Below are positions 1 to 9,044 of a DNA stretch of 64,000 nt, in pieces. This DNA comes from Kudoa neothunni. Its lineage: Eukaryota; Cnidaria. The first letter of the stretch is position 1, and each line of letters starts with the position of its first letter. Location of the stretch: assembly GCA_964304625.1 (NCBI GenBank), contig OZ199840.1:6696001-6760000 (forward strand). The letters run 5' to 3'. The position numbers were made by a program, and so were the translations under genes. The notes under the pieces are model-generated. The model did no database searches. It had not been told where the DNA came from and saw nothing but the letters and a program-made list of their open reading frames with translations.

Positions 1-1322
1 GTATCGCCTATTACTGGTGAACTCATTCCTGCTGATTCCATTGCTGAGCATATGCGAATCAATCTGCTGGATCCAAGATATAAGGAACAAAAAGAACGTT
101 TGTTCGCCGAGAAAAAACAACAAGACGAAGTATACACTGTGGGTTCATCTATGGTTTCTCATTTGAAAGAATTGGCTCAACGACGTTCCGATATATTCGG
201 ACCCAGTACTCAAGAGATTCAGATTGGTAAAAAATTAGAAGATTACCAACCGGTAACCACCTACAAAACGGCGGTTCCTATTGTCAATTCGTCATCCTCT
301 CAGCCAACTGGAAACGATAAACCAAATGATAATCTTTTGAACGTTCAACAGTCAAGACTCAACAATTCATCTCATCCTATATCCAATGTACAAAAACCTC
401 TACTATTTACACCCGTTAGTGCTAATGTGATCACCAAAGTTCCAGGTAATAGTTGATGGTGAATCAAAATGATTAAAAATTTTATTTTAAATGCAGAGGG
501 TCTGTCCCAGCCTCAAAAATACCCTCACATGATGCCAGGCAGTAGCGGCGTTGGGATTTTCCCACAGACTCATACTCAACCGCTACCCTACAACACCCAC
601 AATACACCAGTTGGACTTCCACCACCTGCTTTCAATCCTATGGCTGCCAGAATGCCACTTCCAATGATGAACGCCAATCCACAGTTGAGAGGCATGCCAC
701 CAACCCATCACATGATGAATTTGGGGCAACCGATGAACAATATAGCTGGTGTTGGTCTGCATGGTTTGCCCCCTCCATCGTTAGCTACTAATAGCGCTGA
801 TCCATTCGCCAAACAAGCCAATCCAATCGAAAGCATGCTTATACCTGAGGCTGTTTTCTTATCTAGCAACACCAAACATGAAATCACTCTAAAGGTAGAT
901 TATTGTTTTCTTTTTTCTTAATGCTTATTGTGCCATTGAAGATTAAAATGCCTCAAAATGAAGAATTGAACAAAAAACATGGTTGGAAACTGGAGGGTCA
1001 ATTTGAGTCGATACCGTCTAATATGACGTGGAAAGTATGTGACTTTAACAGCTTCGTCAGTTAAGCAACTTATCTCATATTTAGATATCTCAACTCAAGG
1101 CAGAAATCACTAAGGCTATCGGAGTGCCACCTTCCAAACAAAAACTCACCATTGGACAGGTAATATCTATCTACTAAGTGTTTCTGGTATTGGATTTCAT
1201 CTTATGGGGATTGGTTGTAGGGATTTTTTATGAAGGATGCCAACACTCTTGCCTATTATAACCTCATGGATTCGTCGTTTGTGAACCTGCAGATCAAAGA
1301 GCGTGGCGGGAAAAACAAATAA
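1..1322 (+). CDS. SF3A1: Splicing factor 3A subunit 1, C-terminal half (5' end outside window)
   Basis: SF3A1 (yeast Prp21) is the scaffold of the SF3a complex in U2 snRNP and acts in pre-mRNA splicing in the nucleus. Five exons splice in frame: 1-445, 497-894, 942-1034, 1085-1159 and 1221-1322. All introns are GT-AG and 47-61 bp long. The first exon carries the conserved block ending in the DPRYKEQKERL and SHLKELAQRRSDIFG motifs. It is followed by a low-complexity Pro/Met-rich linker, then the C-terminal ubiquitin-like domain (roughly from HGWKLEGQ to the end) with the family's typical last residues ending in KERGGKNK. The N-terminal SURP modules lie upstream of the window. All phases are consistent and there is no internal stop, so this looks like a working gene. 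The coding sequence is clearly richer in GC than the flanks. Confidence 0.95.
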
Positions 1323-1786
1323 ACAATTGTGTATCATGGAGAACTTAATTTGGTCGCACTCCAAGTGCTTTATTAGACATGTTTATTTTTGGCGAAACTA
1401 ATGCACACTCTCTATTTAAACTTGCTTAAATCAACCTGGTTTATCTAAGAAATTTAATAGAATTTATTTCCATCCCTATCAAATCTATAAAGTTAGTTGT
1501 TCCCTAAATTTAAGATAATTGTAAATTTTCTTATAATTACTATTCGAAATAGAACTCGATAAAATTCGCCATTTTTTAATTTGCATAAAATTACCATGTA
1601 TATTTGAGTATTAAGTAAGTCCCACCTGTTCCTATTACATAAATTTTATTAATCGTAATTTTTTCTCTAATTTCATATTTTATTTTTGCATTTAATAATA
1701 TCGATATGAAAACCTTATAACGTTAAAAGAATTATTTTTTCAATTTCACATAAATACAGTATTTCACGATCAAGATGCAAACACGC
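1323..1786. other. AT-rich spacer downstream of SF3A1
   Basis: 3' UTR and spacer. No coding potential or repeat recognised. Confidence 0.6.
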
Positions 1787-2332
1787 TTAAAAATGACACA
1801 AAAAACTGTGATAATGCCTTAAATTTATAACGAATGAACAATCCAAATGTTTATTTCTTCTCAGACATGCTAAAAAATATGATTTAAACTGTCGAATATA
1901 ACTTTGGCAGTTGGCTTCAGAGACAACTCTTTGGCTTAATTCAATGCATTTAAGCAAGGCTTCATGAGTTTTTGGTGCCTGTCTTTTCACTTCACACTTT
2001 AACTTATTGAAGACTTCCTCAGTCGGGTTAAGAAAGGGGAATAAGGTGGCAATAGGAGTAATTTTTGTCCGCTATTATGTATGATGCTCCTAACATCATC
2101 TGTTTCATGGAAGGCCATATTATCCATGATTATCAAGTATTTTTTGTTTTCTGTAGCCAAATCATCGAAGAATTGGATTAAGAAATCGCCGAAAACTGAT
2201 TGGTTTACACCACCTCGATATAGCCTAAACCCACATGTTTTAATGATGCTCATCGCCGCAATTAGAGTGACATTTTGCGATCCGATGGTTTTTACTCTTA
2301 AGTTGACTCTTGTTCCACAAAGAGACGCATAA
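1787..2332 (-). pseudogene. Tc1-type (DD34E) transposase relic, C-terminal half
   Basis: Minus-strand remains of an IS630/Tc1-type transposase. The second catalytic Asp is in the motif IIMDNMAFHETDDV. It is followed by LPPYSPFLNPTEE, giving 34 residues between Asp and Glu, the spacing of Tc1 elements. The block just upstream (GTRVNLRV, then NVTLIAAM) matches the better preserved relative at 21.0-22.0 kb. A frameshift near 2025 separates the PYSPFL block from the C-terminal tail (ending about 1787). The N-terminal DNA-binding half and the first catalytic Asp are absent here: the frame is cut at about 2332, where a MULE begins. The gene is dead. Confidence 0.75.
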
Positions 2333-3753
2333 GGAAAATTCGCCAACGAGGTGCGCGCGTGCACATTGAAAAAAGTCGAGACGTTCAAATCACTCAATAT
2401 ATTATATTTTACTCAATTTTCAAATTATATAATTTTGTAATAAGTTCCAAAAATGTTGTGCCATAATATATATGATAATTATTGCATATGCCCCGTAAAG
2501 AAGCTATTTTTTGGATATATTTTGAATCAAGAACATAAGATAAATTAGAAATTCGATTTTCAATTTCATTTTCAGTGTTGCTCTGGTTTACTTTTATTTT
2601 ATTAAAAAAGGTAGTCAAACCAGGACGGCACTGCTCAAATTTTGCGTAAAAATGTCGTTAAACACTTCTGCTGAGTTTGAAGTGAGCGGAATATCATTCA
2701 TTATTCTAAAGTAAGCATTCCAACATTCAATTGGATACTTAATTCCCCTCAAGTAATTTTTCTCAAAATATTTAAAAAACGGATCTAAACTAACATCCTG
2801 AAACATGGTGGTTTTTAAAGTTTTTTGCACTCGGTCTCAACAAACTCAGCGGGAACGAACCCCAATGACGTTACACATTTGATAAACAAGCGAAATTCAG
2901 TATCTGTTTGGAATTTATTCCTTAGTCCGAGTTTGTGTAATTTTTTAAACATAATTTGCCCAAAATGAAACAGACAAAAGAAAATTGTCGATTTTGTTGC
3001 CTTTTTAAAAGCAACAAAAGCAGCAACCTCAAAATCCAACTCAATTTATTTAGGAAAAATTTGTTCACACTTTTCCATTACAATATTAATCGCTTTCAAG
3101 TAATCGGATTCCTTCTTTGTTTTTAATAACATAAACAAGGGGGAACATATTACAGTTTATTTTTCCGTGTAGAATATACAGCTGTAAAAACTCCTTCGGA
3201 CACGATTTGAAAGTACCATCTAATATGGTTAATTGAGAATTTTTAAGATGGATTAGGTTCGTGCTTGTGGGTAAAATAACAATTCTGTTATCAGAACATG
3301 CACAAGAATCATACAAAACAAATTCTTCTCCTCGTAGAGTTTTTACCTCTAACTCTTGAAGGTTTTTTGTTCGGTCAATTATTATGGAATTACGCTTTCG
3401 AACATGCCTTATATATATATATATTTTATTTTTCAATTATAGGGAGTTCACTTAACTTTATAAAGACTGTGGCAGCAGAATAAACTTTATAGGTTTTGTA
3501 GGTCGTGTTATTGGCCAAATCTATTTTGTTGCAAAAAATACTCTTAAGATATCATTCTCAGAAAGAACATGGTTGTGAACGTTTATTAATTAAATATTTT
3601 CAATTTTTTCCTAAATGATATTTAATATAAAAATAATTTTTATAAAATATCATATCGGTATTTCTTGAAGATTTAAGAAGCTGAAATCTTGATTCCCTAA
3701 GGCTTGATCAGACATATTATAGACACGCGCGCGACACTTGGCGAATTTCCCCC
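2333..3753 (-). mobile_element. MULE-family DNA transposon, degraded, inserted in a Tc1 transposase
   Basis: The transposase relic is bracketed by a GC-rich inverted pair, unusual in this AT-rich DNA. The left end, 2333-2361, starts GGAAAATTCGCCAA and ends GCGCGCGTG. The right end, 3723-3753, read in reverse, starts GGGAAATTCGCCAA and ends CGCGCGCGTG. I take these as terminal inverted repeats of about 29 bp. The left one abuts the point where the Tc1 reading frame is lost. No clean 9-bp target duplication is visible at these ends, so the boundaries are good to a few bases only. Confidence 0.55.
2409..3600 (-). pseudogene. MULE transposase with FLYWCH-type N-terminus, broken
   Basis: Reading the minus strand from about 3600 there is an HNH-like tail of a FLYWCH zinc finger (VHNHVLSENDIL). 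Next comes the MULE catalytic start, ILDGTFKSCPKEFLQLY followed by FPLVYVI, with the first catalytic Asp in LDGTF. The next block runs LDFEVAAFVAF to CLFHFGQ, the usual position of the second Asp and the conserved His. Last is IECWNAYFRIM...TSNSAEVFN, the C-terminal MULE signature. The pieces lie in order but in several frames (breaks near 3086, 2820 and 2616), so the gene is not functional. It is related to the fragment at 8.1-8.8 kb, which shares the V.TL.GE.F..YD block. Confidence 0.75.
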
Positions 3754-4932
3754 GTGTCGAATCTTTTCTTTCTGTATTTAACTTTTAAGATATTAATTAA
3801 GATGATTAGTTCACGTTGGTGACATTGGAGTACTATACATTCTTTCAATACCCATATATTTCCATTAAAAATGATTTACATCTGAAGAAATTTCAAAATT
3901 TGGACGTAATAAAGTTCAACAATTAGGAATTATATAATTTCGTCGCATCTTAACCTTAGATATTGTAGCTTATATTATGCATGTACGGTGGGGAACGGCG
4001 GGTTGCCGACCCCTGCATTATAGGATACCCTCAGCATAGAAAATGTTATTTTAACTGTTGGACTCGATTTATATTGATTTAGTATAATTTTATATTGAAT
4101 TAAGTTATATATTATTGTTTTATGAGTAAAATTGCACACATTAAGAAGGAAAGCGGTATAAATTTAACTCATCATGCGACCAGAAATGATCGGCACGTGT
4201 TCCGATCAATCAATACTCACTCTTTCGTTCATTTGTTCTTGGTGTTAGCGAAAAGTTTTTTAACTTGAAAATCTTATACAGATGAGAGTTAATTTTTCTA
4301 TCCACTAAATTTTAGACACTTAACTGTTCATGTATTTCTTGAACTCGTTTAATTCCCGACGGCGGTTTGACTTCGTAATTTTTTCTATTTTTAATTATTT
4401 AATACTTAAATAAGATTATTCATAAAATATTTAAGTGGAACCAGCATTTTTAGAAAGTACACTTTATATTTAATTTAGCTATTAAAACTTGAAGGTATTT
4501 TCAAACACTTCAGCTCACTCGTCTATTTAATAACCCAAATCTGGACATTGAAAGCATTACTCGCCCCGAATTTTCATACAGAAAGAATTTTATTAAGTAA
4601 TACTATCAATTCATATGAAATTAAAAATTTTGATTATATAAAATAATGTGTTTGTAGACTTTTCATGAAATATAATCTGCATATCCTAATTATATTTTTT
4701 TGCCATCCTTATATGTCAGTCATGTTATGTATAATCGAAGAAATAAATTTTATTATGACATCAAAATCTAATAAAGTAATAAAATATATATTATTTTTAA
4801 TTAAAAAAGCTGTCAATGAATAATTTTAAATAACTTGGAATTTCACGTAAATTTTTATCCGCATGTTTTTAACATATTTTGACTTTGTGTAACGTATTTA
4901 ATTAAGAAAATTAAATTGTCATGACATCTGAT
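3754..4932. other. Spacer with one possible hAT element end
   Basis: No gene seen. Near 3988-4016 a GC-rich patch reads, on the minus strand, CAGGGGTCGGCAACCCG, which resembles the terminal repeat of many hAT elements. No partner end or transposase was found, so it is probably a solitary end. Confidence 0.35.
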
Positions 4933-4941
4933 GGAAAATAA

Positions 4942-6360
4942 GATAGTGTCTATTTGCGCTCCCTCGATGCGTGCGCAGAGGATTAGAGCGTTATCACTAT
5001 ATGTGTTTTTACTCTTATATTAGCCATTTCAAATGAATAATAATAGCTGCTAACACCAAATAATATTTTTTAATTGACTTTTAAAGTCGTATGTCAATTA
5101 TTATTTATCGTAAAAATTACAATCATATTTACTCCATAAAACAACTTTATGCCAACTTCCATGTATTATAAATTAAAAAATGGTTAGATAATAATTACAA
5201 GAAAAACTCATGTGAATATATCTTTGTGCGGTTTATTAGTTTTGAGTGTAATGAGTTCAGAAGGCCGCGATTTATTCAACAAACGATTCAGTTCACTTGA
5301 TAATTTAAACAATCTTATAAAAAATTATTAAAAAATTAGATATATTCTGAAAGTGTCGACTCATTTTACTTCATTTGAACGAATAATATTCGAAAAATCC
5401 AATGTATTTTCAATATTTAGAAAAAAAACTGGATTAATATTCAAAATATTTGGGCTCAAGTTCATCGTCTCGATGCTCTGACATTTGGTTCAAATACAAA
5501 TAACAGGATTGAACAAGAGTATCACGAGATAAAAGATTTATGCCAAAGTCATCGTTAATTCACTAAGTCAATTCAATACTCAATTACTGTAAGACCGTCC
5601 ATGGTGATAATTTATAAAAAAATGGTCTGATTCTTATGAATAACAACAACAACATTGATGATGATGATGATATTTCGGCAATAATAAATCGTTTGTTCAG
5701 CAATGATTACGTTCCAAGATAATATATACAAGTTTGATCGTACATTTTTTCAACAATATTCTCTCTCATGAAAACAATTAATTGCAAAGGTAAGACCTTT
5801 AATTTTGACTTCTGATTCTATTTGCATTGGAAGATGGTTTATACAAACAATGATATATTCCTCAATAGTAATTATGTGTGTAATATAACAAACGACGATA
5901 TTTCAACAATTATAAACTTCCCCGATATTGATTCACAAAATATCGGCTTGGATGTTTTACCAACCAATATAAATTTAAAATCAAAGTTTAAAAGCAACAA
6001 AAAATTATGCTTTGAAATATTGGATCAATTAAATACACTTGGTGGTAGTCAATACAACGAATTTTGCAAAAGCCTAAAAAACTTAAAATATCAGTGCGAG
6101 AATAAAACCACATTTTCCATAAATCAACCAAATGAAAGAAATTCCAATTCGTATAATTTCAATTTTCGTTCCATTAAAATAAAAGGAAGACTAAAACAAT
6201 TAAAAAACTGTGTTGATAACAAAAAAGTAGAAAAAATATCATTTATCATTTTTGGATACTAATGTTTTTCCGCAACAACTAATATCAGAGAAAAAGCACA
6301 TATAGAGATAATGCTTTAATCCTCCGCGCATGCACCGAGGGAATGCAAATAGACATCATC
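4942..6360 (+). mobile_element. MULE-like deletion derivative, copy A1, with perfect 9-bp target duplication
   Basis: The left end, 4942, starts GATAGTGTCTATTTGC. The right end (6360), in reverse, starts GATGATGTCTATTTGC. The similarity continues inward for about 80 bp (CTCCCTCGRTGCRTGCG..., then GCRTTATC). The flanks carry the direct repeat GGAAAATAA at 4933-4941 and 6361-6369, a 9-bp target duplication typical of MULEs. A second copy in the opposite orientation lies at 49182-53946 and is collinear with it once that copy's own insertion is subtracted. The 1.4-kb body lacks the catalytic N-terminal region, so it is non-autonomous. Confidence 0.9.
5400..6262 (+). pseudogene. C-terminal MULE transposase remnant inside copy A1
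   Basis: Around 5400-5560 the plus strand encodes a degraded version of a motif that is clean in copy A2: LTFGSNTNSRIEQEHHEIKD. This matches the region after the catalytic core of FAR1/ZSWIM-like MULE transposases (W, W, then T.G.NTN.RIE). Downstream, an open stretch of 146 codons (5822-6262) is rich in Asn and Lys (for example IINFPDIDSQNIGLDVLPTN). It is also found, in reverse, in copy A2 at 49.37-49.75 kb. No catalytic triad is present. It was probably the transposase tail and is now only carried along. Confidence 0.6.
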
Positions 6361-6369
6361 GGAAAATAA

Positions 6370-7984
6370 TGGATTGAAATTTTGTCAGAATCTCCAAAAT
6401 TAATAAAAAAAATATAAACCAAAATAATTTGGCGTAGGAATAATGTTTGTCTCATTTAAAAATTTTAATAAAAATGTAAATTTTATAACTTCTGTTATAT
6501 ATAACCCTGGTGTGGATATTATATTTGATTTTATTCCTGAATTAAATGATTAATTTTCTTATATTTAGGTTGAATATTTAAAAAAATAATTTTTTTTATT
6601 AAAATTTTTATAAATAAATAAAAATATTTTGTGTTTGAATATTTGTTTCTATATTAAAGAAAACGTTAATAAACAATATAATGAATGTTATATTAAAATA
6701 GATCTCTATCAAACAATGCTACACCAAACTGGCGTGTTATTTATTTATGTAATTACTCATATCTTCATCAAATAGATACTAATATTACATTCATAATTTG
6801 TACTTGTTTATATTGATTTTTTTAAATATTAGTTTGGATATCACAAACAAAAATCTTTAAAACATTGATTTTTCTATTCAATCTGGTACAACAATATATG
6901 GAATCCTTTGTTATTAATTCTTTTAAATTAAAATCAAAAAAATTCTTTAACTGAATAAATTTTGTTTTAAATGCAAGAAGTATTAAAAAGTGTTGATATA
7001 TTTCCGTAATGACGAGTTATATTCGAATGAATTTGGCGTAACTTTGAATTTACAAGAAAACACGCTACAGTTTATTTCACACTTTGTGGATAAAAAGAAA
7101 TTATATATACAAAAATTGTGTTCGTTGCATTGAATATTGAAGCAAAAAATTATCAAATACTAGTAGTTTGTAACTTTGTAGATGATACCATGGGGCCCAA
7201 AAAACCAAAAATAGTCATTAAAAATGAAATATTATATTTAAAACATTAATTTAAAAAAACAATATTCAAGCTTGAAAAGTCCAAGTAAAATTAATGTTAA
7301 ATAAAATGTTTAAATTAATAAATAAAAATAATTATTATAGAAGTATACGGTTTTAATCATTATAAGATTTGCATTATATGAATACTGGATATAAATATTA
7401 TTAAAAAATTAATATTGCTAACATTAAACTCGATTAAACATTTACGATATTAACGCGGGTCACAGGATATTTTTTTGACGAAAATATGGATCAGGGCTAA
7501 AAAGGTTAGGAAACACTGCCTTAATGGGTTAATGAATAAATTCGTTTAACATTTGCAATAGCTGGAATCTCTGTCCTTAGCATATTGACCAAACCAATAT
7601 TTAAAACCTACTTTACCAATCTTGATTGGAGCTCGTATTATCCCACACTCTTTTTTGATCTCCGTTCGAAATTTCGCGCATACTTTAAAATAATATACGT
7701 GAATAACTTCAAATATATGTTATTAAAAAAACTAGGAATGTATAAGACGGTGTTGTTATACCCAAATACAATCATTGGATCATAAGAACAATTGTTTAAA
7801 TAACAATTATCCAAGGGTCGGAAAACAGCGCGTTGCCGTCAATCGCGACATCTTTAAAATTACGGATAATTTTAGTTCTCTCCATCATTAAAACAATAAA
7901 TTTGATAATTCTACCTAATTCTAAAACTGATCATTCGTAAACTGATCTCAAAGGATTCAATAATCTACAAGTTTTGTAAATAAA
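6370..7984. other. AT-rich spacer
   Basis: No gene recognised. At about 7497-7517 the sequence AGGTTAGGAAACACTG looks like the inner-to-outer end of a hAT element, but no opposite end was found. The open frame at 7585-7785 has no recognisable motif and is likely chance. Confidence 0.4.
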
Positions 7985-8104
7985 TCAAAAAACCTCCAAG
8001 AACCTAAGGTTAGTAGAAAAAGACCAAGATCTTGGGGAAAATCCAAGGTTTGGACGCCCTCGATGCATCCACTCACACGGACACTTCAGCTTTATATATA
8101 TAGT
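7985..8104 (-). repeat. End fragment of a dispersed repeat (TCTACTATATATATAAAGC terminus)
   Basis: Read on the minus strand it begins TCTACTATATATATAAAGC, then TGAAGTGTCCGTGTGAG, then a block with repeated CTTGG-T-rich words (about 8055-7985). The terminus recurs at 45414-45436 and, slightly changed, at 44826-44848 at the end of the 1.1-kb repeat. The CTTGG block recurs on the plus strand at 22190-22270. It truncates the MULE frame at about 8103. Confidence 0.6.
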
Positions 8105-8770
8105 AGATCGGGCTTGGTTGATTAATGTGTTCATTAATATATTATAGGATTCTTTATTCTTGCTTGCTATTAAAACAAAAACAAGAGGGAAAAATTTATC
8201 GAAGCTTCTTCCACTTAGGGTGTAGAGTCGCAAAAACTCCTTCGGAACGACGTCTAAAGTTGCATCTGCTACCATCACAGTGGAATTATTTAAATGTTCA
8301 ATACTCTCCTTGGTTTTAAAAATTATAATGCGCCGAGAATCATTCGAGACAGTCATAAAAGAAGAATTTTTCACCTCCTAACGTATTTACCTGATTTTCA
8401 CAAAGATTTGAAATATTGGATATTGTAATATTTCTCCTTTTTCTTTCGTTTTTTATATTTTTAGAAGTATTGTTTTTGTTTATTATTGGCAAATTATTTG
8501 TATTCTCACTCACTGTCTGTAGCCAAGGTAAAAACTTTACGAGTAGAATACTATGTTGATTGCGCAATTTCTTTAATTTTAGAATTTAATTTAACATGTT
8601 CAATATCCGTTTCTGACATAACGTAAATATGTAATCCTGATTCTTGCACAAACATTATATCGTCCGAATTATTAGTTTGTGCTCGCCCTTTACAAGTTCT
8701 TAATGCACATCTCCAGAGTTGGTTCATAGATATTTTTTGTCCTTCACATATGAAAATTTATGTTTTTAAT
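8105..8770 (-). pseudogene. FLYWCH-MULE transposase, N-terminal fragment
   Basis: The minus strand carries a FLYWCH zinc-finger core (LWRCALRTCKGRAQTN, about 8690-8740) and a hydrophobic link (GLHIYVMSETDIEHV). Then come VNTLGGEKFFFYD and the MULE catalytic entry VADATLDVVPKEFLRLYTLS followed by FFPLVFVLIASKNKESY. The usual first catalytic Asp falls in the VADATLD segment. After NTLINQ the frame runs into the dispersed-repeat end at 8103, so the second half of the catalytic core is missing. There is a frame change near 8345 and no start codon in frame upstream. It is the closest relative, within the window, of the MULE at 2.4-3.6 kb. Confidence 0.75.
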
Positions 8771-8799
8771 TTCTTCCTTATGCATCTTCCGCCATGCCA

Positions 8800-9024
8800 T
8801 CAAAAATATATGACGATCCTTTAATTTATTTGATCCCTTATAGCAGTTTTTATCTCAAACATCTTGTAAGGTCAATCTATTCTATCACAGTGAGTTCTGT
8901 GGAATGTAAAAGACATGCCTCAAGGGCTGGGTTACCGTTGCAAAAGATCCGTAGTCGCTTAAAGCTACGTCATTTTGAGAAGTTAGTTTTTCTCAGAGAT
9001 TACAACTCGGCTAAATCATTATGA
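8800..9024 (+). pseudogene. hAT transposase C-terminal (dimerisation) fragment
   Basis: The plus-strand frame has SSVECKRHASRAGLPLQKIR followed by SRLKLRHFEKLVFLRDYN. This matches the hAT C-terminal dimerisation motif (S..CER.FS.AG....R.RL......L.FL..N). Only this end of the protein is present, truncated at its N side and butted against the MULE fragment on the other strand. It is a fossil, and no terminal repeats were found. Confidence 0.6.
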
Positions 9025-9044
9025 TAGTTGTTGAACCAAATTAA

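Noticed and set aside
8794-9024. Idea that this frame is the N-terminus of the virus-like primase gene
   Set aside because: It matches the hAT C-terminal dimerisation motif instead.
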